A program made the translations under genes and the position numbers. From Apostichopus japonicus (lineage: Eukaryota > Echinodermata > Holothuroidea > Aspidochirotida > Stichopodidae), in NCBI RefSeq assembly GCF_037975245.1, contig NC_092579.1, positions 12,758,678-12,822,677 on the forward strand: a stretch of DNA of 64,000 nucleotides, written 5' to 3'. Each line of letters begins with the position of its first letter. The stretch's first letter is position 1. Positions 27,371-38,178 of the stretch are shown one piece after another. The notes beneath the pieces were generated by a model, which worked only from the letters and a program-made list of their open reading frames with translations, was not told the DNA's origin and searched no databases.

Positions 27371-30300
27371 CTGTGAAAAGAAAGTGGATGATACTATATG
27401 TTATAAGAACATGATCGCTCTACTGCAGGGTATACATGCATCATCTAAAATATATCATATTTCATCAATTCAGTGGAACGACTGATTTCTTTGAAACCTT
27501 GGATCTGGGGAACAATATGAAATTCCGCATAGACAAGACGACCGTGTAACGTGATCTCATTCTCTGATAATGTTTACAAGCATCTTCGAATAGAAAGTTT
27601 GGTTCCTGAACAACAGTAAGGTAACGACCAGTATATTTAGTAGTGAGTATTAAACGTTCCATATCAACTCCCATGGTTGAACACTGGCACTAACGTATTG
27701 AACGCGTATTGAAAAAAGTTGGTTACATTTTTTGGGCCAGTCGTTACAGCCTCCCCCCCCCCCTCCCCCCAATCATATTGGCCTCCTACGCCTATGAGTA
27801 TAACATAACATTGCTGATTAATTTTGACAGCAGCCATTGTTGGGTAGGCACGTTTTGATGTGTTTTCATTTGCATAGTGGAGAGAACGTATAGGCTTATT
27901 ATGAAATGGTTTCTCGTCCGCGGGTAGTGGACTTGTATTCTTTAGTGGGAACAGGGAATGAAGTTCACTCCCTCTTTGAGATATATTTCTTTCTAACTAT
28001 TATCCGTAAAACTCAATACAGTCAAGATGTAAACCTTTAACATCATCTCCCATGCACACTTCCACATCTTTGACCTATTATGCAATACTGTGTACTATAT
28101 TTATTAAATAAACGGTTAATAATGACCGTTTTATGCAACCCGCATTTTGATATTTTCTTTCTCTATTGTGAAATCCTATATATGTTTAATACTTAAGGCA
28201 CTTCATTGACAGATCACGTTACCTATATACACTAGGCCTAACAGCTCGAATTTGTATACAGCTATTGTTTAAAGAGTTCCGTTCTTCTTTTATCATTTGT
28301 TCCGTTTGCAATTCCTCGAAATTCATGCCATGCAGTATACTTGTAACTTTGTCATAGAACATAAAATACCATCTGGGCCCTGACGACAGGGAAGGAGAGA
28401 GGGGCTACATATTATGCCTGTTATACCGTATGTGTGTCCTTTAAAGGTGATCTATACTACCCCCCCCCCCCCTCCGGTTATGTAGATATAGTCCAATATA
28501 TGGTCAAAAAATCGTGTTCATATTTCCATACGCATGTTTATTATTGTCACCCTTGCATAATTTAGACATGTAGACCTAAATGTTTAACTGAACCTTCCTC
28601 GTATATGTCTGGAAAATAATATGGAGGATCATGAGAGCCTCCATAACAAAGTGCTTTTTAAAAACTTGTAGCTATTTTTAGAGTGCTAAACTTTTGGGTC
28701 AGTAAATACTGCTGAGCTTTAAACGTGCAGATACCATCATATATATCATATATTCAAGATTGCGTAATTGAAGACTCTTACTGCTACATATATATCATAT
28801 GCGACCAATAACTTGATTCAGCCATAGAATGTCACCTCAATTTTCGTTGCGTGCTGAAAATTTCCAGTACAAGAAAACCATCTAATTTACATACCAATTT
28901 GCCTTTTCTTTGAATTACAAAACCAATATTAAGTCTACACTAGCAGACAGTGGCGTAGGAAGGTACTTTTGAGTGGGGGGGCTGAAGACTGATGGCCGGC
29001 CTGGGGGAGGGGTCTAAGGGGAGGGGGTGTTTTTGCATTTCCAGGTGGCCTCAGATGCAATTTGGTGCAATATAGCACACTTCAACACCCACTCCATTTT
29101 GTAAACTTAATTTTGTATTTTCACCTGGCCTTAGATGCAATTTGGTGCTCCAAATGAGATTTTTTTTCTCATTTGGAAATGAAAAAGGGGTTTTCTGACT
29201 TGCGGAGCGGGGGGGGGGAATGATACTTCCGCCCCTCCACATTTTTCACTGGGGGGATGGCGCCCCCCCCCCCCAGCCCCCCGGTTCCTACGCCCTTGCT
29301 AGCAGAGAAATGCAAATGCCCTTTCTTTTGCTATACCGGCACACTGCGAAACCCATGCACTGGCATTTATAACTAGTAAATAGCCTGAATTTCGAGGCCT
29401 GATGATTTAACAACTGTGTTCCACTTATAGAGATGATAAGAGGTCCTTTAAAAAAGTTGAAGGCACGAAGAAGGATAGAATGTCGGAAATAAACAATCAT
29501 TTTGACCTTTCAATAGAAGAGATAAAATTTTCACGTTGCGTGGATTACTACTAACGCTATACATGTATAAAGCTTCGCATACACAATCAACTGTAAAACA
29601 CCCTTCGTTAACTTTAAATTACATACCGCGTGCTTATTAGTAGCAAACTCACCTCACCCCCCCCCCTCCCCTTCCCATGGACCAGGCCAGGCCCCTCCCT
29701 TTCGAGATTTAGTGATTGATTCTCTGAGGTTTAGCAACTGTGGTTATTGGCGCTATATTAATTGAAAATTATATTGCACGTTTGCTCGCCGAGAGTAATT
29801 CAATAAACTGATTTTTGCTTCAAGACAACACCTCCAACCAAAAATAATATTTACATATTAGATAATATACTCAGATAAGTATATGTACAGTTTTACACAT
29901 TTATAAGTCCGAACTAAAATACCTTTCGGTCAAACTCCCTGCAATATCATATCTTAAAACCCGCAGGTATATATGTCAGACATATTCCCTCGTCCTGATT
30001 CCAAACATTTGCACTTCGTTACTCAAAATTGGCCATCTAGATGATATGAGAAAAACGTGGAATATTTTGACAGAATTATTTGCTATAGTTTTCATTCTTT
30101 CTCATTGAAACTTCTTTGTCGCACTATAATCTTCTCACCACCCAAAGATATAAGGTTTACCCTAATTATTGCTGCATCTGTAATACTTGTTAATACTTAT
30201 AAATTCGTGTTAGTTCAGACGATACTTTTAATCTTCTTTGTTGCATCCTCCATTATAGAAGTTAAACACAAGTATACTAGTAACAAGAAAAAACACTTAC

Positions 30301-31368
30301 CGCAACACTCCGTAAATTATAACGATAATAATAAAAATAAGAAGAAAAAAGAAGGAACTGCTGTCAATTTGGATGGCAAATAGAAACGTTGAACACGATG
30401 AAAGCAAACGAAATAATTCCTACGTTATAATATCCTCAAGAAAATGTTGCTCTGTTATTCCTTTCGACAAGTATATAGTCATGTAGTGGCGAAGCGATAT
30501 CACCTAAAGTCTTCATTTTCGTATCGTCCGAAACTTTCCGTACAGAAACCACAGAATGACAGTTCGGTCTGTATGACACATGCATGCACTGTGGTCGGTC
30601 AGTTAACAAGACCTATACTATTTCCGGTAAGAATTTTCGAATGATTTAAAGGGCTAGCCAGTGAAGTGCATGCACGCATATTCTTAGATGTAACGTCAAA
30701 TTCATATACGTTGTGAAATAAGAGATAGAAGAACAACATATCTAAGTCATAACTCAGTAATTCATTGGTGGTTCGGAACTGTCATCGCTGTGGTTTCGTA
30801 AAGTGTTATGAATGATTTATGTCTCGACATACGGGTAGTGTTCGGAACAAAAAGGATGTGGTAAAACTTACATCAGGAGAAATAGAATGACCAAACTTAC
30901 TGATGGGGGAAGGGAGAGAGAGGGGAGGGGTGCCAACCAGGAACACATGGGCGTAATCCATGTACTGTTAAACTTACGTAGAGTATGACTGACTGGTTTA
31001 TAAAACGTCTTATAATATGTTTCGACTTCCCCGGAACGCCCGCACCCCGCCGTGCCCCAACAAGCCGTATTTTACTGTATGACATCAGGAATTTTGGAGA
31101 ACACGGTCATTAACGTGAGTGACATAGCTTAGCCAAAGATTTGAAATAAAACAGTCCCTTGCAAACGCGCCAATAACTACACTTATCCCCTTCCTGTATG
31201 TGACATTTAAATCTGTGTCACGCATATTGTCCAGTTTAATAATTTCAGTGTAGGCGTTAGGGGTGGACAAGTTCTGAACCACATGCGGCCTTTATGTAAC
31301 ATAGGCCTATCTGTTATAAATTAAAATAAACCAAGAAGTTATTAGACCGCCAGCTGTCCGGCTGGCGT
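27371..31368. other. Intergenic region upstream of the YeeE-type gene
   Basis: Expected to contain the gene's promoter and a non-coding first exon, neither of which I could place. It contains several poly-C/poly-G tracts (about 27753, 28460, 29208 and 29266), the MITE at 28948-29298, and two TAGGCCTA octamers (28233 and 31302). No convincing coding exon seen. Confidence 0.45.
28948..29298. mobile_element. Non-autonomous hAT-like MITE, 351 bp
   Basis: The termini are CAGTGGCGTAGGAA and ttcctacgcccttg (12 of 14 bp inverted match). The element is flanked by a perfect 8-bp duplication, ctagcaga, at 28940-28947 and 29299-29306. An 8-bp duplication and a CAG-type terminus are typical of hAT transposons. 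There is no transposase inside; the interior is G/C-homopolymer rich. Confidence 0.85.
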
Positions 31369-31612
31369 ATTTTTTTCCCAGGACGAACGTGGGCATCGGC
31401 CAATCAAATCCCTGGATTCCAAACATGTGACGCTTTTTCAAAAAACATGTTCTGAATCTTTTTTCCTAGTTTTGACCACAGATTATGAACGACAATCCTT
31501 CATTTTCACAGAAAGTGAATCCATAACCCATTTCCTAAACCCTAACTCTGATTTCAAACGAATTTGTAAATTCCTGAAAAATCTGAAACCCACGTTCGTC
31601 CTGGGAAAAAAA
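31369..31612. mobile_element. Short element bounded by 24-bp perfect inverted repeats
   Basis: Positions 31369-31392 (tttttttcccaggacgaacg, then tggg) recur exactly as the reverse complement at 31589-31612. Similarity loosely continues outward through gtccggc/gccggac. The interior of about 200 bp is non-coding. This looks like a MITE of unknown class and lies 73 bp from the LTR element. No target duplication was identified. Confidence 0.65.
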
Positions 31613-31984
31613 CAAAACGCGTCCGGCTGTATACTTCGAAGTCGATTGACTTCGAAGTTCGGAACTTTTTCAGTGAGTAAAATATTGTAGCGGAAAGCTA
31701 CGACTTTTCCTTAGTGAGATACGTTTCGCTCCCTCAGGGGTAACATCTGTTGCGCTCCGCGGAGGTAACGAGAGATGTTTATCCGGAACAGGAACTGATT
31801 ACGTAATTTTGCTATATCGATGTATTCCCGTGACTGGCATAGGCAGGCACGGCGGTGGGTGTGTGAGGCGATCCCATTGGTCGCAACTCACCGTAGTTAT
31901 ATATACAAGTAGTCCCTGATTGGTCTAAGCCTTTTTTTTTACAGTTTATGTACGGACGTGTGTAAACGGGGGTTATTTCCGGGG

Positions 31985-31991
31985 TATATAA
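31985..31991 (+). promoter_or_regulatory. TATA box of the 5' LTR
   Basis: TATATAA within ggggtatataatgcaggg, about 300 bp into the LTR. Transcription would start near 32012-32020, defining the U3/R border. The copy in the 3' LTR is at 39710-39716. Confidence 0.7.
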
Positions 31992-32147
31992 TGCAGGGTT
32001 CTTTCGTAAATGAGTGAGTCAGAGGGTCGGAGAGTCGGTCGAGTGCAAGACAAGGAACTTTCCTTCCGGCGGCTCGTGGTAAAGCCTTTGATATTTGCTA
32101 AGTCCAAACAAATGTGTTTAAGCATTTTAGAGTGCCCGCATCTCTGT

Positions 32148-32351
32148 GCTGCCCGAGTCCAGCGGATTGCCCGACCCCTGCGCTGCCCGAGTCCAGCGGA
32201 TTGCCCGACCCCTGCGCTGCCCGAGTCCAGCGGATTGCCCGACCCCTGCGCTGCCCGAGTCCAGCGGATTGCCCGACCCCTGCGCTGCCCGAGTCCAGCG
32301 GATTGCCCGACACCTGCGCTGCCCGAGTCAAGCGGAATGCCCGAAGCCTGT
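32148..32351 (+). repeat. 34-bp tandem repeat inside the 5' LTR, 6 copies
   Basis: The units begin gctgcccgagtccagcggat; five are near identical and the sixth is diverged. Because 34 is not a multiple of 3, successive copies rotate frame and keep all three plus-strand frames open. This explains the overlapping ORFs here. It is repeated at 39873-40076 in the 3' LTR. Confidence 0.92.
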
Positions 32352-32659
32352 GCTGCCCGACACCGGTGGATTGCAGACGTCTAGACTGCCCGACCCTTGC
32401 GCAGCCCAGTCTAACTTAGCCATGTTTATCATTGGGTTGTGCCCGACCCCAGTGCGTTATATTGGGCAAATGTAAATATTGTATTATACGCTGTAGATGT
32501 AGAACGAGATGAGAAATTATACTTTTATTAATCTTACAACTCTGGTGTCTGCCTCCTGATTTAGAGTTAATCTGTACCCGTCCCCCATCTACCTCCCCTA
32601 CTCTCCTCCAGTTGGTTTCGAGACAGGTTTTACACTACCAGACGTTGGCGGCGTTACAT

Positions 32660-32678
32660 TGGTGGCAACGGTGGGATT
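32660..32678 (+). promoter_or_regulatory. Primer binding site, tRNA-Leu type
   Basis: TGGTGGCAACGGTGGGATT begins one base after the 5' LTR. Its reverse complement ends in CCA and closely matches the 3' end of animal tRNA-Leu (…CCCACCGCTGCCACCA), with one difference. It would prime minus-strand DNA synthesis. Confidence 0.8.
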
Positions 32679-32712
32679 CTAGTGCCTATCTGGTAGTCTG
32701 GACCGAGTCGAG

Positions 32713-34170
32713 ATGTCTGGGACTAACCCTTTTGAACAGTCTGTGGTGAACGAGCCGGCTACGTGGTCACTTCCGGACGAGAACATCCCTGATGTGGATG
32801 AATTCGATCCTCTGAACGTGCCAGTTAGACCGAGATCATGTGGAGGGCCGATACAAACGACGAAATATCAAGACGAGCCTGGCTGGGGAGATAAAGGGGA
32901 CGGCGACAGGTTGGCTGACTTTCTTGTGGGTCCAGAGGCTCTGAGGGACGAAAACCGTCGCCCGACGGTAGGCAGATCGTATGAATTGGCCGACGAACGT
33001 GGTGAAGCTTGGGGAGACGAAGACCGCCGTCCGTTGATGAACCAGGGATACAAGAGGACAGCTAGAGAGGATGCCCTGGAGGCGAGTAGATGGCAACCAC
33101 GGGGTGGCCCAAGGGAACAAATGGTAATGCAGCAGCCGACAGAGGCATATGAAAGCGCTCCGGCCTACGACAGGGAGCGTTTTAGAACAAACGAATTGCG
33201 ACCAGGTATGAGACCAGGGTATCCATGGCGGGAGGAAGGGAATAATCGAAGGTTGTCTATGAGCAATGACGAAAAAATCAGTCGGCAAAGAATGTGGCAC
33301 CCGCAGTATGAGCCCCAGGCCCCCAATTTGAGTGTTTCTAGGGTAACAGCGCCCTCATTTAATGGCTCAACACCCTGGGAGGATTACATAGTTCAGTTTG
33401 AGCTAATATCAGAACTAAACGGTTGGGATGAGAGAACAAGGGCGTTACAACTAGCAGCAAGCCTGAGGGGCCCAGCACAGGCTGTCCTTGCTGATCTTGA
33501 TGCATCGAAGAGAAGAAGATTTGAATCTCTCACGGATGCGCTCGAACAAAGATTCGGGAGAGCTAACCAGACAGAACTATTCAGAACGCTCTTACGTAAC
33601 AGGACCCGACAACAAGGGGAGAGTATTCCAGAACTGGCCCATGATATACAGCGACTTCTCTCCCGTGCTTACCCTAATGCCTCTATTGAGATGAAGGAGA
33701 CCCTATCAAAAGAGTTCTTTATAGATGCCATAAGCGACCGTGACATCAGATGGAAGATATATCAGTCAAGACCCAAGACCCTGGAGGAAGCAGTGAGCAT
33801 TGCAGCCGAGCTGGAGGCCTTCACCCTCTCCGAACAGAGGAAGGACACCCAGAAGAGGGCTGTAGTAAGAGTTGTATCAGAGAAGACAGAAGGTCAGGAA
33901 AACAAGTGTGGTGCGATAGATGATATTAGTAAAACACTAGCGACAGCAATGACCGAAGGATTCTCCGAACTTACTAAACAGCTACAGAAACTGCTCTTAG
34001 TGAACAACACAAATGTGTCAAAGGAAGGCCAAGAAAGGCGGAAAACTATCAAATGCTGGAACTGTGGAGAGATGGGCCATATTCGGAGGAACTGTCCTTC
34101 CCCCCTGAAACATGTTATCCCTGCAGAGGAGACAAAGAAACAGGAAAACGAGGAGAAGTCGGTCTTGTAG
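32713..34170 (+). CDS. gag: Gag polyprotein of the Ty3/Gypsy element, 485 aa
   Basis: Structural protein that assembles the retrotransposon particle and packages its RNA. The first 200 or so residues are charged and Arg/Glu/Asp-rich. Residues of about 213-375 resemble the retrotransposon Gag capsid domain (APSFNGSTPWEDYIVQFE, then a helical region with ALEQRFG and a later TLEEAV). Near the C-terminus a CCHC zinc knuckle, CWNCGEMGHIRRNC (about 448-461), has the spacing C-x2-C-x4-H-x4-C. The ATG at 32713 is 54 bp past the LTR and is the first in this frame. The 3' end overlaps pol by 118 bp in a different frame. Confidence 0.93.
   Translation: MSGTNPFEQSVVNEPATWSLPDENIPDVDEFDPLNVPVRPRSCGGPIQTTKYQDEPGWGDKGDGDRLADFLVGPEALRDENRRPTVGRSYELADERGEAWGDEDRRPLMNQGYKRTAREDALEASRWQPRGGPREQMVMQQPTEAYESAPAYDRERFRTNELRPGMRPGYPWREEGNNRRLSMSNDEKISRQRMWHPQYEPQAPNLSVSRVTAPSFNGSTPWEDYIVQFELISELNGWDERTRALQLAASLRGPAQAVLADLDASKRRRFESLTDALEQRFGRANQTELFRTLLRNRTRQQGESIPELAHDIQRLLSRAYPNASIEMKETLSKEFFIDAISDRDIRWKIYQSRPKTLEEAVSIAAELEAFTLSEQRKDTQKRAVVRVVSEKTEGQENKCGAIDDISKTLATAMTEGFSELTKQLQKLLLVNNTNVSKEGQERRKTIKCWNCGEMGHIRRNCPSPLKHVIPAEETKKQENEEKSVL
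34053..34170 (+). promoter_or_regulatory. gag/pol overlap, presumed -1 frameshift region
   Basis: Gag and pol overlap with pol at -1. No textbook X-XXY-YYZ heptamer is evident. Candidates are a six-C run at 34100-34105 and an A-rich stretch, acaaagaaac, near 34132. The mechanism is inferred from frame geometry. Confidence 0.5.
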
Positions 34171-37100
34171 GGCAAAGATCGACTAGTCCACATGGTAAGC
34201 CCGTCAATGTACCACTCTCATGGAAGAGGTTGCGGTCTGTAGGTGCGAGAGGTTTGTACGTACAGGGAGAGCTAGAGGGTGTCAAAGTGAGTTTACTTGT
34301 CGACACCGGAGCTGACCTGACGGTAGTGCGAACGGGATTCTTTGAGCAATTGTCCGCCAAAAAGACTTTGGAGCTCAAGGATGTATCTCTCGACATGGCT
34401 GTTGCAGACGGTAGACCCCTCGCGTTCTCGGGGTGTGGTAGACTCCAGTTGAAAGTAGGTAGCTTTGCAGTAGAGCATGAGATCTGGGTAGCAGACATCG
34501 ATGTCGATGCACTTTTGGGTTACGATTTCCTTCAGAGGTATAACTGTACCATTGACGCTGGGAAAGGGGAGCTGACCATTAGAGGTATACAACATGACAA
34601 CATCGAAAAGAATTTCGATGGATGTAGGGTTGTGATAGCTAAAACGGTAGTGATCCCCCAGGAAAGCGAGAAAATGGTAGCAGCGAGAATTCCAGGAATG
34701 GCTGGAGTCGAGGTACCTGCTGTAGTGGAGTGTAACGAAAGGTTTACCGAAAGACATGGTGTAATGGTTGCCAAGATACTCGTAGACCCCTCAAATGAGC
34801 TGGTACCGCTGAGACTGATGAACCCGTCGAACCGACCTATTACACTGTATGAGGGAACACTCGTAGGTGAATGCTACTCTGCAGAAGTAATAGAAAACAA
34901 TCCGTCTGTGGGCTGTAGAACCCTGCAAGGAAGAAATAGGGGTGATGGTGTACCGCCTACTGGGCCTACTCAGTTGACAGAACCTTTAGAGGAGCTTGCA
35001 TTGCGAAGTTGTACTGAATTAACCGAGGCGCAAGCCGGTGAAGTCAGGAAATGCCTTGCAGCCAATGCCGATGTTTTTGCTAGATCAAAAGAGGACCTCG
35101 GACGAACAGACCTGGTGCAACATCAGATTAACACAGGGGCGGCAAGACCAATTCGCCAAGCGCCACGTAGACTCCCGATACACCGTAAGGGTGAGGCTCG
35201 GATAGAAGTGGAGAGAATGCTTGACCATGACATTATCGAGCCTTCGATGAGTGCTTGGGCGTCACCGATAGTACTAGTGAAAAAGAAAGACGGCTCCACT
35301 AGGTTCTGTGTCGATTACAGGAAGCTAAATGACGTAACCGAGAAGGACTCGTACCCCCTACCCCGAATTGACGACACCCTAGACACTCTTTCCGGGGCAA
35401 AGTGGTTTTCAACGCTCGATCTGGCGAGCGGGTACTGGCAGGTTGAGGTTCAAGAACGCGACCGTCCAAAAACTGCTTTCGTTACCGGAAGTGGTCTATT
35501 CCAGTTTAAGGTGCTTCCGTTTGGACTTTGTAACGCCCCGGCGACGTTCGAGAGACTTATGGAGAGGGTGTTAAAGGGTCTGCAGTGGCAAACGTGTTTG
35601 TTGTATCTTGATGACGTCATCGTATATGGAGACTCCTTCGAGAAAACTCTTAAACGACTTGCTGGCGTTTTTCAAAGGCTTCGTGAGGCGAAACTAAAGC
35701 TCAACCCGAAAAAGTGTAATCTTTTCCGAAGGGAGGTCAACTACCTAGGACATGTCGTTTCAAGCGAAGGAATCGCCCCTGACCCTGAGAAAGTCCGGTG
35801 TGTACTAGAGTGGCCTACTCCCTGTTCCACTACGGAAGTGCATAGTTTCGTCGGGTTATGTTCATACTATCGCCGATTTGTAAAGGGATTCTCCCATATT
35901 TGCGCACCTTTGTTTCGCCTAACTGAAAAAGAAAGGGACTTTAGATGGAATGAGGACTGTGAACTTGCTTTCAGAAAGATGAAGCAGGAGCTCACGTCGG
36001 CGCCTATTTTAGTCTATCCGAACGAGAAACGGGCATTCATCCTCGACAGTGATGCCAATAACTTTGCCATAGGGTCTGTACTGTCCCAGGTGACTGAAGG
36101 GTCTACCCAAGAAAAGGTTGTAGCTTACTTCAGTAAGGCTCTGTCTAAGACGGAAAGGAACTATTGCGTTACACGTAAGGAGCTGCTGGCCATTGTTCTC
36201 TCGATCAAACACTTTCATCACTACCTCTATGGAGCCAAGTTTGTGGTTCGAACTGATCATGGCGCTTTAAGATGGCTAGTAAACTTTCGTAATCCTGAGG
36301 GACAGCTAGCCCGATGGTTGGAGACTCTCTCAACATATGACTTTGACATAACACACCGACCAGGAAGAATACACGGCAACGCTGACGCTCTATCAAGACG
36401 CCCCTGCAATGAATGCCGACACTGTGAAAAATCCGAAGAAAAAGAAGATCAGGCAGACAAAGCAAATCTTGCGGAGCCGACCGTGAAACAGGTGTTTGTA
36501 ATAAACAGACGAAATAAGTCAGAGCCTGCTGTTGGAATTGTGGAGAAACATCAAAATATTTCACAAAGTCAACCATATTCCTGGTTCCACCGATGGACAC
36601 ATGCTGAGTTGCGGAAAATGCAAATTGACGACAGCGACATTGGGCCTATACTACTCTGGAAAGAAGTGCAGGATTCAAGACCGAATTGGGAGCAAATAAC
36701 TGCAGGCAGTCCGGCCTTAAAAAACTATTGGAGCCAATGGGATCGCTTACTTCTTAAAGGGGGTGTACTCTATCGTAAATTTGAGACGGACGCGGGAGAT
36801 AGCGAACTGCATCAGCTGGTAGTCCCAAAAGAAATTCAAGAAGAAATCCTGGATAAGTCCCATAACCATAGGCTTTCAGGCCATTTTATGGCGAAGAAGA
36901 CTCTTAAACGTATCCGAGAACTGTATTACTGGAGTGGTTATAGGGGCCACGTGGAGAAATGGTGTAAGAGCTGTGACGCATGCGCTTCACGCAAGGGCCC
37001 TAGGAAAAAGGCCAATGCATCCTTAAAGCAGTATGGCACCGGACACGTACTACAACGTTGCGCCATGGATATCATGGGACCACTCCCAGTATCGAGTCGG

Positions 37101-37991
37101 GGTAATCGGTACGTCGTTGTCATAGCTGATTATTTCACAAAATGGACAGAAGCATTTGCGATAGCCGACATGGAAGCCGAAACTGTCGCCAGGGTACTGG
37201 TTGAAGAGTTTATCTGCAGGTTTGGTGTCCCCGAAGAACTTCACACTGATCAGGGCCGACAATTTGAATCCGAACTATTCCAACATATGTGTCGACTGTT
37301 AGACATTCACAAGACAAGGACGACACCGTTCCATCCACAATCCGACGGGATGGTGGAGCGATTTAATCGAACCCTAGAAGATATGCTCTCCCTTGTTGTA
37401 AGTGAAAATCAGAAAGACTGGGATGCGTGGCTGCCGTACCTGTTAATGGCTTATCGCTCCGCGGAGCATGAAAGCACCGGGTTTTCACCGGCTGAAATCA
37501 TGCTGGGAAGGATGGTTACCTTGCCGTTAAGCGCCCAACTCCCCAGGCTACCCGACGAGACGGACAGTCCCCGTAAGCCTACCCCTAAATATGTACTGGA
37601 GTTAGATAAGACCATGCACAGAATACATGAGATTGCAAGAGGGAAGCTAAAACTAGCCAGTGATAAACAAAAGAAGTTTCACGATAAAGGTGCATACAAC
37701 CAGGAGTTTACTCAGGGGGATTTGATATGGCTGCTAAACACCAAGAGGAAAAGAGGGATTTCCCCTAAACTCCAGAAACGTTGGGACGGGCCAGGAAAAA
37801 TTCTGAAGAAACTCTCAGATGTCATATATCGTGTTAAAATGCGACCTAAGAAGAAACCGCAGGTAGTTCATCACAACCGTCTGAAGCCTTATATCGGAGA
37901 GGATCCGCCCCTGTGGTTGTTACGGAAGCCTTCGATCAGCGAAGCTCCTCAGCAAACGGTCACCGAGGTGGAAAATCTACAAAAACAGTAG
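34053..37991 (+). CDS. pol: Pol polyprotein of the Ty3/Gypsy element, 1312 aa open frame
   Basis: The enzymes for reverse transcription and integration are all intact. Aspartic protease: VDTGAD, active-site Asp84. Reverse transcriptase about 400-620: catalytic Asp456 in STLDLASGYWQ and YLDD at 518-521. RNase H about 660-785: Asp665 or Asp667, Glu710 and Asp735. Integrase: zinc-binding His939/His944 with CKSC 971-974, then Asp1006, Asp1066 and Glu1102 with 35 residues between the last two, the classical D,D35E. A GPY/F-like module (RWDGPGKI) follows; no chromodomain was seen. The frame is -1 relative to gag, so translation is expected as a Gag-Pol fusion by frameshift. The ATG at 34053 is inside the gag overlap and need not be a true start. 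Confidence 0.96.
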   Translation: MLELWRDGPYSEELSFPPETCYPCRGDKETGKRGEVGLVGQRSTSPHGKPVNVPLSWKRLRSVGARGLYVQGELEGVKVSLLVDTGADLTVVRTGFFEQLSAKKTLELKDVSLDMAVADGRPLAFSGCGRLQLKVGSFAVEHEIWVADIDVDALLGYDFLQRYNCTIDAGKGELTIRGIQHDNIEKNFDGCRVVIAKTVVIPQESEKMVAARIPGMAGVEVPAVVECNERFTERHGVMVAKILVDPSNELVPLRLMNPSNRPITLYEGTLVGECYSAEVIENNPSVGCRTLQGRNRGDGVPPTGPTQLTEPLEELALRSCTELTEAQAGEVRKCLAANADVFARSKEDLGRTDLVQHQINTGAARPIRQAPRRLPIHRKGEARIEVERMLDHDIIEPSMSAWASPIVLVKKKDGSTRFCVDYRKLNDVTEKDSYPLPRIDDTLDTLSGAKWFSTLDLASGYWQVEVQERDRPKTAFVTGSGLFQFKVLPFGLCNAPATFERLMERVLKGLQWQTCLLYLDDVIVYGDSFEKTLKRLAGVFQRLREAKLKLNPKKCNLFRREVNYLGHVVSSEGIAPDPEKVRCVLEWPTPCSTTEVHSFVGLCSYYRRFVKGFSHICAPLFRLTEKERDFRWNEDCELAFRKMKQELTSAPILVYPNEKRAFILDSDANNFAIGSVLSQVTEGSTQEKVVAYFSKALSKTERNYCVTRKELLAIVLSIKHFHHYLYGAKFVVRTDHGALRWLVNFRNPEGQLARWLETLSTYDFDITHRPGRIHGNADALSRRPCNECRHCEKSEEKEDQADKANLAEPTVKQVFVINRRNKSEPAVGIVEKHQNISQSQPYSWFHRWTHAELRKMQIDDSDIGPILLWKEVQDSRPNWEQITAGSPALKNYWSQWDRLLLKGGVLYRKFETDAGDSELHQLVVPKEIQEEILDKSHNHRLSGHFMAKKTLKRIRELYYWSGYRGHVEKWCKSCDACASRKGPRKKANASLKQYGTGHVLQRCAMDIMGPLPVSSRGNRYVVVIADYFTKWTEAFAIADMEAETVARVLVEEFICRFGVPEELHTDQGRQFESELFQHMCRLLDIHKTRTTPFHPQSDGMVERFNRTLEDMLSLVVSENQKDWDAWLPYLLMAYRSAEHESTGFSPAEIMLGRMVTLPLSAQLPRLPDETDSPRKPTPKYVLELDKTMHRIHEIARGKLKLASDKQKKFHDKGAYNQEFTQGDLIWLLNTKRKRGISPKLQKRWDGPGKILKKLSDVIYRVKMRPKKKPQVVHHNRLKPYIGEDPPLWLLRKPSISEAPQQTVTEVENLQKQ

Positions 37992-38178
37992 CGTCGACGC
38001 GTTGGCCTTACGTAAGATAATACCACCGCGGATCTCCTTGTTGACTGCCATAGTGGTTTTATCTTTCCTCCACCGTGGCATGAAAAACAAAACATCGGAC
38101 ACTATGCCGTACACTAGTTTCAGCTAGATCTTCCACACTGTCATTTCCGGGTTGCATCTTAATCAGGAACAACTAAAA

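Larger units (their letters stand above)
31686..32658 (+). repeat. 5' LTR, 973 bp
   Basis: Begins TGTAGCGG and ends GCGTTACA. The first 15 bases after the T form a small hairpin (gtagc ggaaa gctac). Contains the promoter near 31985 and a 34-bp tandem repeat at 32148-32351. It matches the 3' LTR base for base as far as I could compare. Confidence 0.96.

Noticed and set aside
32010-32475. Overlapping ORFs of 101-124 codons in the LTR (and again at 39735-40200)
   Set aside because: They are produced by the 34-bp repeat, which keeps three frames open. The same arrangement in both LTRs reflects LTR identity, not two genes.
34293-36600. Minus-strand ORFs of 80-154 codons under pol
   Set aside because: Antisense shadows of the pol reading frame.
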